Assembly: GCF_003003005.1 (NCBI RefSeq)
Contig: NZ_PVTR01000003.1
Coordinates: 356,890-420,889 of the forward strand
Length of the DNA stretch: 64,000 bases
DNA from: Mongoliibacter ruber
Lineage (GTDB): Bacteria > Bacteroidota > Bacteroidia > Cytophagales > Cyclobacteriaceae
Reading direction: 5' to 3'
In this document: in pieces, positions 18,035-27,019 of the stretch
Position numbering within the stretch: position 1 is the stretch's first letter
How the letters are laid out: the number at the start of each line of letters is the position of its first letter
Position numbers and translations under genes: made by a program
The notes under the pieces: model-generated
Told to the model about the DNA's origin: nothing
The model's input: the letters and a program-made list of their open reading frames with translations, nothing else
Database searches by the model: none

Positions 18035-19750
18035 TTAAAACCTGCCAGTATAACCAAAATGAATCTTAGACAGATTCAATGCAAAATCCTGAGCATTTGA
18101 ACCACCTAAGGCATAAATAAAATTAAAGATCCCGTTTCCAGTTTCAAGACTGAAACCCAAGCCGACGGCATAAGGGAAATCCACAGGTAGATTCTGTATC
18201 CTATTTTCCAGTCTCGCTACATCGGCAAAAATCATAAAATATGAATAGGTATCAAAATAATATCTTGGTTCAATATTTAAATAGACATAATTGTTGGCGA
18301 AAAAGAAATTCTCATTGAAGCCTCTTATGGTCCGCAAACCTCCAAGTCGGTATAAATCGTTCACAAACAAGTTGGGGTTTTCCATAAATCCTCCTGTCAG
18401 CCTACTATAAAGTCCCCAATTCATATTTTTGTAAAAATGCTTTTCCAAAGAGCCTCTAAAATAATATTGAAGACTTCTTAAACTCAAATCTTCATACACT
18501 TGTGCCGGTAAAGCCGTATTGACCAGTATATTTTTATTTCCTATAGCAAATTCCAGTTTGGCCAAAGCACCTCTCCTGGGAAAAAACACATCATCTAGCC
18601 ACGATTTATCGAAACCAAGCCCATAATTGTTAAACCTAAAATCGCCCACTTCTGGAAACCTTAAATTATCTGGAGATGCAGAAATGCCCAACAAATCTCC
18701 AGCTTGCCTCCTAGTGAAAAAACGCAGATAAGAACCGCCATCCATTCTATACCCAAAATCCAACCTGAAATCACGGGTCAAAAAAGTACTGTCTTCTTTA
18801 AGCAGGGAAAAAGAAGCCTGTACATCCAAATTAGAACCAAGAAGTAGTGGCTCCAAAGCAGATACTTGGAGACTTTGAGAAAATTGGTTGAATCTCTGCC
18901 AATGGAGTTCGTAATTCCTGCCTCGTCCAGCTACATTATATAATAATAGGTCAAATTGACCCGTAATCAGAAGACCACTTCCTTCCAGTTCGTTGGGTAA
19001 AAAACCTATGATCCCATCAATGGAATTGATTTTACGGTCATCTATGGGAAGGTATAAAGTGGCTTCTTCATTTTGGAAACTTAACTCTGGTTCCCCACTC
19101 CATTTGAGATAAGGCAATTCATTGATTTGGCGAAGGCTGTTATTTATTTTTTTTTGAGAAAAAGGGCTGGCAGGTGTGATTTGTAAAAATTTTGATAAAA
19201 ACTTTTTATTGATCTTTGAATCACCCGTGACTTGGAGGCTATCAAAACTGATAAAAGGTCCCGAATCATAATATAAAGCTGCTGAAATCTTACTGCTTTC
19301 TTCTGTTATGCTGTCCAACTTGACTGAGGCAAAAGGATATCCCTCGTTTTCTGACACAGTCAATATGCTTTCAAATACTCTTGAAAGCTCTGCGTAATTA
19401 AAGTTTCGCTTTTCAAACTGCCTTGTATCCGTCCCTGACTTAATCAATATTGATTCCGGTAAATTACCCAGACCTAAACTATACCATTCATACTTTTCTC
19501 CAGTTTCTATCGACAAAAACAAAGAATCCTCCCCGACTGGCACTTCTGAAATTAACGGGATCAAGTAACCTCTCTGATGTAACTCTGAAAGCAACCCACT
19601 CTTAAACTCCCTGAGTTCAGCTTCACTTCCTAACTTTACGGTATCCCTTTGGCTGATATCTCCTGCAATCTCATACTTCATCCACAACTGCTGCTGCGCA
19701 ATCAACTGAACTTGTAGCAAAATCAATATTGACGTTAGGATTAATTTCAA
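18035..19750 (-). CDS. BamA/TamA-like (Omp85 superfamily) outer-membrane protein
   Basis: This is a predicted POTRA-plus-barrel protein involved in assembly or translocation at the outer membrane. The 571 residues have a signal peptide (to about VQLIAQ), POTRA-like modules up to about residue 235 (with SFDSLQVTGDSKINKKFLSKFL as a typical POTRA strand), and a 16-strand-like C-terminal barrel with the lid-loop motif GGLRTIRGF near residue 463 and a terminal aromatic (GYTGRF). It heads the minus-strand operon that reaches gldN. The exact substrate is not deducible. Confidence 0.85.
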   Translation of the reverse strand: MKLILTSILILLQVQLIAQQQLWMKYEIAGDISQRDTVKLGSEAELREFKSGLLSELHQRGYLIPLISEVPVGEDSLFLSIETGEKYEWYSLGLGNLPESILIKSGTDTRQFEKRNFNYAELSRVFESILTVSENEGYPFASVKLDSITEESSKISAALYYDSGPFISFDSLQVTGDSKINKKFLSKFLQITPASPFSQKKINNSLRQINELPYLKWSGEPELSFQNEEATLYLPIDDRKINSIDGIIGFLPNELEGSGLLITGQFDLLLYNVAGRGRNYELHWQRFNQFSQSLQVSALEPLLLGSNLDVQASFSLLKEDSTFLTRDFRLDFGYRMDGGSYLRFFTRRQAGDLLGISASPDNLRFPEVGDFRFNNYGLGFDKSWLDDVFFPRRGALAKLEFAIGNKNILVNTALPAQVYEDLSLRSLQYYFRGSLEKHFYKNMNWGLYSRLTGGFMENPNLFVNDLYRLGGLRTIRGFNENFFFANNYVYLNIEPRYYFDTYSYFMIFADVARLENRIQNLPVDFPYAVGLGFSLETGNGIFNFIYALGGSNAQDFALNLSKIHFGYTGRF

Positions 19751-19771
19751 GTCGGGCTAAGGAGTTTCCTG

Positions 19772-19779
19772 TATATTTG
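19772..19779 (+). promoter_or_regulatory. Probable -7 promoter element of hemW
   Basis: TATATTTG matches TAnnTTTG exactly and lies 18 nt upstream of the TTG start of hemW, giving a short leader. The -33 position has no clear TTG. Confidence 0.5.
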
Positions 19780-19797
19780 TAGGCTAAAGTATAAAAT

Positions 19798-20925
19798 TTG
19801 TCTGGTATCTATATCCATATTCCTTTCTGTAAACAGGCTTGTCACTATTGTGATTTCCATTTTAGCACCAACCTGACCCAAATGGACACGATGGTAAGGA
19901 TGTTATGCGAAGAAATAGCGCTAAGAAAAACCTTTTTCAAGGACAACTCACCTATCGAAAGCATTTATTTTGGTGGTGGAACACCTTCTATTCTTCAGAC
20001 CCATCACCTTGATTTAATCCTCAATGCAATCTATTCTAATTATAGATTGGATATCAAAGAACTTACCCTTGAGGCCAATCCTGATGACCTTAACACTGAA
20101 AAACTCAAAGGATTCAAAAAATTAGGATTCAACAGGTTGAGTATTGGGATTCAGAGTTTCGACCAGCAGGTCCTGGAATTTTATAATAGAGCGCACTCTG
20201 CAAAAGAGTCTTTAATAGCAATTGACCTGGCCAAATCGGCCGGTTTTGAGAAACTATCCGTAGACTTAATCTATGGCTATCCGCATCATGATCATAGTAT
20301 TTGGCAAAAGGACTTGCTAACAGCCTTAAGTCTTGACCCGGGACACATCAGCAGTTATGCATTGACAATTGAACCAAAGACAGCCTTGGGCAATTGGAGC
20401 AAAAAAGGGAAGTTTCAGGAGGCAAGCGAAGATTTTGTGGCCGAACAGTTTGAGCTATTGGTAGAGGAAAGTGAGAAGGCAGGATATGTCCAATATGAAA
20501 TTTCCAATTTTGGAAAGGAAGGGCATTTTGCCTTACACAATTCAAGTTATTGGAAAAACATCCCCTATCTTGGTGTAGGTCCAGGTGCCCACTCCTATGA
20601 TGGGAACTCACGTGGAGCCAACATTGCCAACAACAACCTTTACATTAAAAAACTGCAGCTGGGTGAACTCCCATTTGAAATTGAACCGATGGAACAGTCC
20701 GACAGCTGCAATGAATACATACTCACTTCCTTGCGAACTATTTGGGGCACAGACCTGAATTACCTCAAAGAGAAGTTTGGTGTAGATTTACTTTCCCGCC
20801 AAGAAACAATTCTGCTTGGCCTCCAGAAAGAGGGTTTGATTGCCATAACTGAGGACAAAATTACTTTGAGCAAAAAGGGCAAAATCCTAGCCGATGGAAT
20901 TGCCGCTTCCTTATTTATTGATTGA
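19798..20925 (+). CDS. hemW: Radical SAM heme chaperone HemW (TTG start)
   Basis: HemW (formerly annotated as coproporphyrinogen oxidase HemN-like) delivers heme to membrane cytochromes. The 375-residue protein has the radical-SAM cluster motif CKQACHYC near its N-terminus, the SAM-binding FGGGTPS segment, and a HemN C-terminal domain. The start is a TTG at 19798: reading from it gives MSGIYIHIPFC, which matches the conserved HemW start, and no ATG lies nearby. It is divergent from the Omp85-like gene by 47 nt and followed 18 nt later by DUF721. Confidence 0.93.
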   Translation: MSGIYIHIPFCKQACHYCDFHFSTNLTQMDTMVRMLCEEIALRKTFFKDNSPIESIYFGGGTPSILQTHHLDLILNAIYSNYRLDIKELTLEANPDDLNTEKLKGFKKLGFNRLSIGIQSFDQQVLEFYNRAHSAKESLIAIDLAKSAGFEKLSVDLIYGYPHHDHSIWQKDLLTALSLDPGHISSYALTIEPKTALGNWSKKGKFQEASEDFVAEQFELLVEESEKAGYVQYEISNFGKEGHFALHNSSYWKNIPYLGVGPGAHSYDGNSRGANIANNNLYIKKLQLGELPFEIEPMEQSDSCNEYILTSLRTIWGTDLNYLKEKFGVDLLSRQETILLGLQKEGLIAITEDKITLSKKGKILADGIAASLFID

Positions 20926-20943
20926 ATTGACTACCTTTGAACC

Positions 20944-21261
20944 ATGCAGGATAAGTACAGAGACTTCAGTAAGCGTAAAAAAGAAGCCACGCCCTTGAGT
21001 GAGGCTTTTGAAGATTTGCTTAGAGCTTACAGACTCAAAGACACTTACGAAGAAAAGCACCTAATTCAATCCTGGCCTGAACTAATGGGCAAAACTGTAG
21101 CTTCACGAACTAGTTCGCTCTACATCAAGGACAAGAAGCTTTTTGTAAAAATCACTTCCGGTCCTATCAAAAAAGAGCTCTCCATGAACAGAACCAAGGT
21201 CATGGGAATCATCCAAGATAAATTCGGCTCTGCCATCATTGAGGAAATCGTCTTTTTGTAA
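20944..21261 (+). CDS. DUF721 / DciA-like small protein
   Basis: The 105-residue protein belongs by pattern to DUF721, the family that includes the DNA helicase loader DciA. The signature is LLRAYRLKDTYEEKHLIQSWPELMGKTVASRT, followed by LYIKDKKLFVKITSGPIKKELSMNR, as in Bacteroidota members. Whether it loads DnaB here cannot be told from the sequence. Its stop codon abuts that of the convergent DUF4197 gene with no spacer. Confidence 0.85.
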   Translation: MQDKYRDFSKRKKEATPLSEAFEDLLRAYRLKDTYEEKHLIQSWPELMGKTVASRTSSLYIKDKKLFVKITSGPIKKELSMNRTKVMGIIQDKFGSAIIEEIVFL

Positions 21262-21978
21262 TCAATCCTGCGCAGCAAACACCCTTCTCATCAGTGCAGA
21301 TGTTCTTTGCAATGGGTTTTCTCTGATGTTTTTTTCTTCCTCCTCGATCAATTTGAACAGACCATCAATAGCCTTGTCTGTAACATAGGCATTCAGGTCT
21401 GGATCTATACTTCTATTTGTCAATGGGATAGCATTGTAAGTGTTTGCAATATCTCCGTAGAATCGTGTAGCACCAACCTGATTGAGAGATTCTTCAATTT
21501 TGGGTTGAAAAAGGGCTATCAATTGGTCTTCTGTAGTTCTCCTCAAAAAAGTAGTCGCTGCATCCTGATCTCCTTGAAGCAAGTTAAAAGCATCTTGGAT
21601 GGTAAGTTGTCTAATTGCATTGATAAAAATAGGTTTTGCTTCTTTTGCAGCACTTTCGGCACCTCTATTTATCGCAAGAAGCGCCCTGTCTACTTCTGAT
21701 CCAAGTCCAATCTGTCTCAAAGTGTTTTCCACTCTCCTCGCATCTTCGGGTAAAAGTATCCTGATCATATCATTCCCAAAAAATCCATCCGTTTCAGATG
21801 CCTGATCCGCCCCTTTACTTATTCCTTGGATCAAAGCTTCTTTCAAACCTTGAGAAACCTCTTCCTGAGTCAGTGGTGCAGAGCCACCGGCAGCTTGTAA
21901 AATTCTATTGATATCAGCGGAAGAACAGCTTAACAAAAACAAACAGCAAAGGAAAAATGAACTGTAATATAAACGCAT
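21262..21978 (-). CDS. DUF4197 lipoprotein
   Basis: The function is unknown. The 238-residue protein has a lipoprotein signal (FLLSCSSAD, cysteine at about residue 18) and a mostly helical body with the DUF4197 blocks TQEEVSQGLKEALIQGISKGAD, NDMIRILLPEDAR and AANRG-like helices through IFINAIRQLTIQDAFNLLQG. The end LMRRVFA is also typical. It is a single-gene unit convergent with DUF721. Confidence 0.85.
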   Translation of the reverse strand: MRLYYSSFFLCCLFLLSCSSADINRILQAAGGSAPLTQEEVSQGLKEALIQGISKGADQASETDGFFGNDMIRILLPEDARRVENTLRQIGLGSEVDRALLAINRGAESAAKEAKPIFINAIRQLTIQDAFNLLQGDQDAATTFLRRTTEDQLIALFQPKIEESLNQVGATRFYGDIANTYNAIPLTNRSIDPDLNAYVTDKAIDGLFKLIEEEEKNIRENPLQRTSALMRRVFAAQD

Positions 21979-22079
21979 AAAGATTTTTTTAAGATATTAA
22001 CAATAATTAGTAATGTAAGAGATAAACGCTAGCAGGTTAATTAAGTTAGTTTTGGTAATATTGCGATTCATTCTGCCTA

Positions 22080-24140
22080 ATGATCAAAATCCCAAACCCA
22101 AATATCGGAAAAGTTAGTCTATTGGTCGCTATACTGACCTGGCTGGCCTTACTTTTTGTTGATATCACCAGGATTTTTGGGATAGTCAATCAAATGGAAT
22201 CAGGTGTGATGCCTGAGGTTTCCTTCATTCTGGAAATTATTTTCTTCATTACGGTTTACATTTTTTACAACTATAACATTTCCAGAAATGAGGATAATGA
22301 TTTCCTTAACCTCATCTGGAGAGGTGCTTCTACGGGATTGGTTGCATCTGGCGTATCCATTTTTATAGGACTCTTTTATACCATGCTTGGTGACTCAAAG
22401 CTCGCAAGTGATATCCTACTCAAAAACTTTTTCTACCATGTCACATTTGCTTTGATAACGCTCTTCTTGATTTCCTGCAGTTTACTTTGGAAACACCTCA
22501 TCCTTTATCAAAGGACCAAAAACATAGTCAAACAGTGGCAACTCTTTGAAATTTTACTGATGGTGAGTATGTTTTTTATTTTTTTCAATAAAAACTCACT
22601 CGATTACAGTTTCCTGTTCGGCCTTGTAATAATCACGATTTTCTCAATATCACTGTCAATCAACCTTAAATGGATTCCCTACCTTACTTTCAAAGAAAAG
22701 TGGAAGTCAATCCTTTTCCTGGTTATCATTCTTTTTTCTGTTACTTATCTGTTTGGGCAAGTCCTGACTTACAGTGAAAGTGACTTGATCATTGTTAATC
22801 TTACAGATAACCTGTTTTTGATTGGGCTTTTCACATTCGTGTTTTTTTACACACTCTTCAGCTTTTTGGTAACATTATTCAACCTTCCTACTTCTTCGGT
22901 TTTTGAACAAAAACTGATAGAAGCCATCAATTTCCAGAGGCTCAGTCAATCTATCAAGCCCGGACAAAACGAAAATCAGGTTTTGGATATCCTCATTGAT
23001 TCAAGCATGAGTGCTGCCTATGCCGATGCTGGGTGGTTGGAAGTCAAAGACCAGGAGGATCAGACTATTTTCCTTCATGAGAGGTTTATAGAAAAAGATA
23101 CCACATTTCAACTTTACCGGCATATCAATGCCATGAAGCCTTTCAGTAATTTTGATTGGGACAAATCAGGAAATGAAAACAAAGTTTTCCAAGGAAAAAT
23201 TGACTTAGCTCCTTACAAATCAGCTTTGGTCATTCCTCTTGTAATCAATCAAAACACCATGGGCCGCTTATATTTGGTCAAAGAAGTCAAAGATGGTTTC
23301 AACAAGGAAATGATCAATATCATTTCCACGTTTGTAGGACAGGCCTGTATCTCGGTAGAAAATTATAGGCTTTTGAACGAGGCCATCAAAAATGAGCGAT
23401 ACAAAGAGGAACTCAAAATTGCACAGAGGGTACAGAGGAGTCTCTTGCCTAAAGAACTGCATCGTGATGAATCCTTCGACATTGCGGCATTTTCCGTAGC
23501 TGCCGATGAAGTCGGAGGAGACTATTATGAAACTTATCCTATTGGTCCACGTAAGTTTGCTGTAATCATAGGGGACGTGTCCGGCAAAGGCACCTCGGCG
23601 GCTTTCAATATGTCTCAGATGAAAGGTATATTTCACAGTCTTGTACAGCTTAGCCCAAGCCCATCAGAATTTATCAAGAAAGCCAATGTCGCACTTGGTC
23701 TTTGTCTTGAAAAAAACCACTTTATCACCAGCTCCTTTTACATTATCGATACTGAACTGAAGACGGTCACATATAGCAGGGCTGGACATTGCCCTACACT
23801 CTACTTTAGTCACTCTACACAAGAATGCGAGTATTTAAGTATAGATGGAATGGGACTTGGAATTCTGAGAAACAGCATGTTTGACAAATATGTGCACGAA
23901 AAAACTTTCAACTTCGAAGCGGGGGATGCCATGTTGCTTTTCACTGATGGAGTAATCGAAGCAAAAAACGAGGCAGGAACTGAGTTTGGTTATGAAAGGT
24001 TAAAAATGGTCCTCAAATCCAATTGTAATCTATCCCCAAGTCAAATTCACGAAAAGATAATCGAGGAAGTCTACAATTTCATCGGTAAAAACGTAGTCAT
24101 TGACGATGATTACTCAATGGTAGTCATCAAATTTCAATAA
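22080..24140 (+). CDS. RsbU-like SpoIIE/PP2C phosphatase with membrane and GAF domains
   Basis: This is the predicted input phosphatase of a partner-switching module: it would dephosphorylate the STAS protein encoded next. The 686 residues have about seven hydrophobic helices (residues 12-275), a GAF-like sensor domain (about 300-430), and a C-terminal SpoIIE phosphatase domain with the metal-binding motifs GDVSGKGTSAAF and LLFTDGVIEAKN and the block SRAGHCPTLYF. It is spaced 33 nt from the STAS gene. The ligand of the membrane/GAF part is unknown. Confidence 0.93.
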   Translation: MIKIPNPNIGKVSLLVAILTWLALLFVDITRIFGIVNQMESGVMPEVSFILEIIFFITVYIFYNYNISRNEDNDFLNLIWRGASTGLVASGVSIFIGLFYTMLGDSKLASDILLKNFFYHVTFALITLFLISCSLLWKHLILYQRTKNIVKQWQLFEILLMVSMFFIFFNKNSLDYSFLFGLVIITIFSISLSINLKWIPYLTFKEKWKSILFLVIILFSVTYLFGQVLTYSESDLIIVNLTDNLFLIGLFTFVFFYTLFSFLVTLFNLPTSSVFEQKLIEAINFQRLSQSIKPGQNENQVLDILIDSSMSAAYADAGWLEVKDQEDQTIFLHERFIEKDTTFQLYRHINAMKPFSNFDWDKSGNENKVFQGKIDLAPYKSALVIPLVINQNTMGRLYLVKEVKDGFNKEMINIISTFVGQACISVENYRLLNEAIKNERYKEELKIAQRVQRSLLPKELHRDESFDIAAFSVAADEVGGDYYETYPIGPRKFAVIIGDVSGKGTSAAFNMSQMKGIFHSLVQLSPSPSEFIKKANVALGLCLEKNHFITSSFYIIDTELKTVTYSRAGHCPTLYFSHSTQECEYLSIDGMGLGILRNSMFDKYVHEKTFNFEAGDAMLLFTDGVIEAKNEAGTEFGYERLKMVLKSNCNLSPSQIHEKIIEEVYNFIGKNVVIDDDYSMVVIKFQ

Positions 24141-24173
24141 GAACCAAAGGAATTATAAAGCGTATATTCAGAC

Positions 24174-24509
24174 ATGCTGGAAATCAAAACAATCAAAGAA
24201 GAAAAATATTCAATCTTGCAATTGGAGGGGGAAGTGGATGCCAGCAATTCGGTGGAATTAGACAGTAGTATCCAGCAATTATTGGAAGCAGGGGAAACAG
24301 GGATTTTGGTTGATGCTTCAAGCCTGGAATACATATCCTCTGCAGGGCTTGGGGTATTCATGTCGTATTTGGAAGATTTCCATGAAAAAAACATCAAAAT
24401 GGTCATTTTCGGCTTGAAGGAAAAAGTTTATCAGGTCTTTGTGATATTGGGGTTAGACAAACTGATGAATATTAAAAACACGAAGGAAGAGGCGTTAGAG
24501 GAAATATAA
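24174..24509 (+). CDS. STAS-domain anti-anti-sigma factor (RsbV type)
   Basis: This is a 111-residue single STAS domain. The phosphorylatable serine region is visible in LEYISSAGLGVFMSYLED (about residues 49-66). When dephosphorylated, such proteins bind the kinase/anti-sigma partner and free its target. The stop overlaps the start of the kinase gene as TAATG, so the two are translationally coupled. Confidence 0.93.
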   Translation: MLEIKTIKEEKYSILQLEGEVDASNSVELDSSIQQLLEAGETGILVDASSLEYISSAGLGVFMSYLEDFHEKNIKMVIFGLKEKVYQVFVILGLDKLMNIKNTKEEALEEI

Positions 24510-24916
24510 TGGATCAAAAGCTAAGGCTATATTGTAATACAGATCAATTGGTCAATTTAAGGCAATTCCTAAATGGAAAACTTAGTGGCACCACAATGTC
24601 TGAAATTGAAAGCATGCAGGTCATTCTGGCGGTAGAAGAAGTATGCGCCAACCTCATCATCCACAGTCACGAATGTAATCCCACTGAATTTATTGAACTC
24701 AATGTTATGAGGAAAAATGGCTCCATAGTAATCGAAATCAAAGATTATGGAAGAGGCTTCAACATACTTGAGTATCAGGAACCCAATATAGACCAGGTTT
24801 TGAAAACCAAAAGAAAAGGCGGATTGGGCATCATGTTAGTCAAAAAAATCATGGACAAAATTGAATTTGAGTCCAACGGCACCAAAAACATCTGCAGATT
24901 GTTTAAGAATCTCTAA
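24509..24916 (+). CDS. RsbW-type serine kinase / anti-sigma factor (HATPase)
   Basis: The 135-residue GHKL ATPase is of the RsbW/SpoIIAB type. The N-box is VEEVCANLIIHSHE, the G1 box IKDYGRGF and the G2 box RKGGLGIMLVKKIMD. It would phosphorylate the STAS serine and hold an output partner. In Firmicutes that partner is a SigB/SigF-family factor; none is encoded in this window, and Bacteroidota are not known to have SigB, so the target is open. Confidence 0.92.
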   Translation: MDQKLRLYCNTDQLVNLRQFLNGKLSGTTMSEIESMQVILAVEEVCANLIIHSHECNPTEFIELNVMRKNGSIVIEIKDYGRGFNILEYQEPNIDQVLKTKRKGGLGIMLVKKIMDKIEFESNGTKNICRLFKNL

Positions 24917-24972
24917 TCCAAATAATTGTTAATTATTAGTTGAATGTGCGCTTTTGCCCATTATTCTTCATA

Positions 24973-24980
24973 TAAATTTG
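24973..24980 (+). promoter_or_regulatory. Probable -7 promoter element of the SurA-like cluster
   Basis: TAAATTTG matches TAnnTTTG. A TTTG at 24953-24956 lies 16 nt upstream, slightly short of the usual spacing for -33. The start codon of the first PPIase gene is at 25016. Confidence 0.5.
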
Positions 24981-25015
24981 TAACATTGCAGTAGGAATTT
25001 GGTATGTCGCATTTT

Positions 25016-27019
25016 ATGAATCAAAAATACTTCTGGTATTCTATTTTATTTGTTGCCTTCTCTTGTAGCCCTAAGGCTACTGTTGTAAAGGAAGAAAGTC
25101 AGGAAGAAAAACGACAAGAACTCCTCACTATTGATGGGGAAGAAATTTATCCTGAGGAATTTTTATATCTCTTGTCCAAAAACAGAGAGTTTCAGGAAAA
25201 TGATAAAAAATTGTCTCCCGAAGAACTAGAGGAGAATTTCAATCTTTTTGTCAATTACAAACTTAAAGTCAAAGAAGCAGAAAAAATCGGCCTAGACACT
25301 TTAGAAGACTTCCGCAAGGAGTTTGATATGTTTAAGCAAGATCTGATCAAGCCTTATTTGATTCAAAACTCACTTCAGGAAGGAGAATTGCAAAAGGCCT
25401 ACAATAGGATGAATGAAACCATCAAAGCCAGCCATATCCTACTCCAATTTCCAGCTAATGCAAGTAGAGAAGACAGTGTGGCGGTGTTAAGAATGGCTCT
25501 CAAACTAAAGGCAGATGCCGAACAAGGCGCCGATTTCAATCAGCTTGCTTTTGAGCATTCTGACGACCCTTCAGCCAAAGACAATGGAGGAAGTTTGGGC
25601 TATTTCACTTCGCTTCAGATGGTTCATCAGTTTGAGGATGCCGCTTATTCACTTGATATAGGAGAAATTTCAGATCCTGTTTTGACCAATTTTGGATACC
25701 ATATCATCAAATTAGAAGACAGAAAACCTAATCCCGGTGAAATCCGCGTTTCACATATTTTGGTCAGAAGCCAACAAGGAGATCCTGTTTCGGAAGAAAG
25801 GGCGCTTAGAAAAGTCGGTGACATCTACGCAGAACTTCAAAAGCCAGAGAGCCTTTGGGAAGAAGTTTGTGAGATGTACTCTGAAGACCTAGGAAGCAAA
25901 AATTCCGGAGGCAAACTTCCATGGATAGGTCTTGGATCAGTGATTCCTGAGTTTGAAAGAGCTGCATTCGGACTTTCTGAAATTGGGGAGATTTCAAGTC
26001 CTGTAAAGACTCCCTATGGCTATCACATCATCCGACTTGAAGAAAGAAAACCCATAGCAAGCTTTGAAGAAATGGAGCCTCAGATCAAGTCCAGGATATT
26101 GAGGGACAGCCGTTCCTCCCTTATCCAATCTCAGGTGACGGCTATGCAAAAATCAAGGTACAGCTTTGCTGAGAATGAAAATATAATCGATGAAGTGCGG
26201 ACGATAGTGGATGCAGACCTCAGGAATGCCAGGGAAAAAATTGAAGCGGCCAACCTTTCCGACAGCTTATTATTCCATACCAATTTGGATTCCAAATCAG
26301 TAGCCGACTTTATGGAATTCCTTCAGACTGAAAGGATACAAACCAGGCCAGGCTCAGTGAATGATTTTAGTTCTTCATATGACAAGTTTGTAGAAGTCTC
26401 TTTGAATAAAACAGAGGAGAAAGACCTTGCTGAAAATAATGAAGAGTATAAAATGCTCTTGCAAGAATATAGAGACGGGATTTTATTGTTTTCATTGATG
26501 AATGAAAAGGTATGGCAAAAAGCACTGCAAGATGAAGATGGTCAGCTCCAATTTTATGAAGACAACAAAGATAAATACCAATGGAAAGATAGAGTAGAAG
26601 CCATAATTGTCAATATGGGTGTAGAAGAATATACAAATTCGGTCAGAAGGTTTTTGACTGGCAAAGTGTATAAAAAAGATTTAGCAGACCGATTGGAAAA
26701 CACTTTCCTTTTAGACAATCCCCTGGCCTTTACAATGGATGAAAATTCCTTCGAAATAGAATCTCATCCCATTTTGAGCAAAGCAGATCTTTCTAAGAAT
26801 TTTCAAGAATTGAAAATTAATAACAAAACAACATTTGTCATCATAGGACAAAGAATTCCAAAAGGGAATAAAGAGTTTGACGAAACACGAGGTAAAGTAA
26901 TACAGGATTATCAAGAATTCTTGGATAAGCAGATGGTAGCATCTCTTCGAGAAAGCTATCAGGTCCAAATCAACGAGGATGAAAAAAAGAAGATCTACGA
27001 TAGAGTGGTCGCTGACTAA
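25016..27019 (+). CDS. SurA/PpiD-like peptidyl-prolyl isomerase lipoprotein with two parvulin domains
   Basis: This is a predicted periplasmic folding factor for outer-membrane proteins. Reading from the ATG at 25016 (MNQKYFWYSILFVAFSCSPK) gives a lipoprotein signal; an ATG 12 nt earlier is possible. The N-terminal chaperone region is followed by two parvulin domains, starting at IKASHILLQF (about residue 140) and IRVSHILVRS (about 247), each with the closing FGYHIIKLEDR or YGYHIIRLEER. A long C-terminal chaperone part of some 300 residues follows. It is first of three related genes. Confidence 0.9.
   Translation: MNQKYFWYSILFVAFSCSPKATVVKEESQEEKRQELLTIDGEEIYPEEFLYLLSKNREFQENDKKLSPEELEENFNLFVNYKLKVKEAEKIGLDTLEDFRKEFDMFKQDLIKPYLIQNSLQEGELQKAYNRMNETIKASHILLQFPANASREDSVAVLRMALKLKADAEQGADFNQLAFEHSDDPSAKDNGGSLGYFTSLQMVHQFEDAAYSLDIGEISDPVLTNFGYHIIKLEDRKPNPGEIRVSHILVRSQQGDPVSEERALRKVGDIYAELQKPESLWEEVCEMYSEDLGSKNSGGKLPWIGLGSVIPEFERAAFGLSEIGEISSPVKTPYGYHIIRLEERKPIASFEEMEPQIKSRILRDSRSSLIQSQVTAMQKSRYSFAENENIIDEVRTIVDADLRNAREKIEAANLSDSLLFHTNLDSKSVADFMEFLQTERIQTRPGSVNDFSSSYDKFVEVSLNKTEEKDLAENNEEYKMLLQEYRDGILLFSLMNEKVWQKALQDEDGQLQFYEDNKDKYQWKDRVEAIIVNMGVEEYTNSVRRFLTGKVYKKDLADRLENTFLLDNPLAFTMDENSFEIESHPILSKADLSKNFQELKINNKTTFVIIGQRIPKGNKEFDETRGKVIQDYQEFLDKQMVASLRESYQVQINEDEKKKIYDRVVAD

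Noticed and set aside
21307-21699. 130-codon plus-strand ORF antisense to the DUF4197 gene
   Set aside because: It is a shadow of the opposite strand; the DUF4197 product has a clear lipoprotein signal and family motifs.
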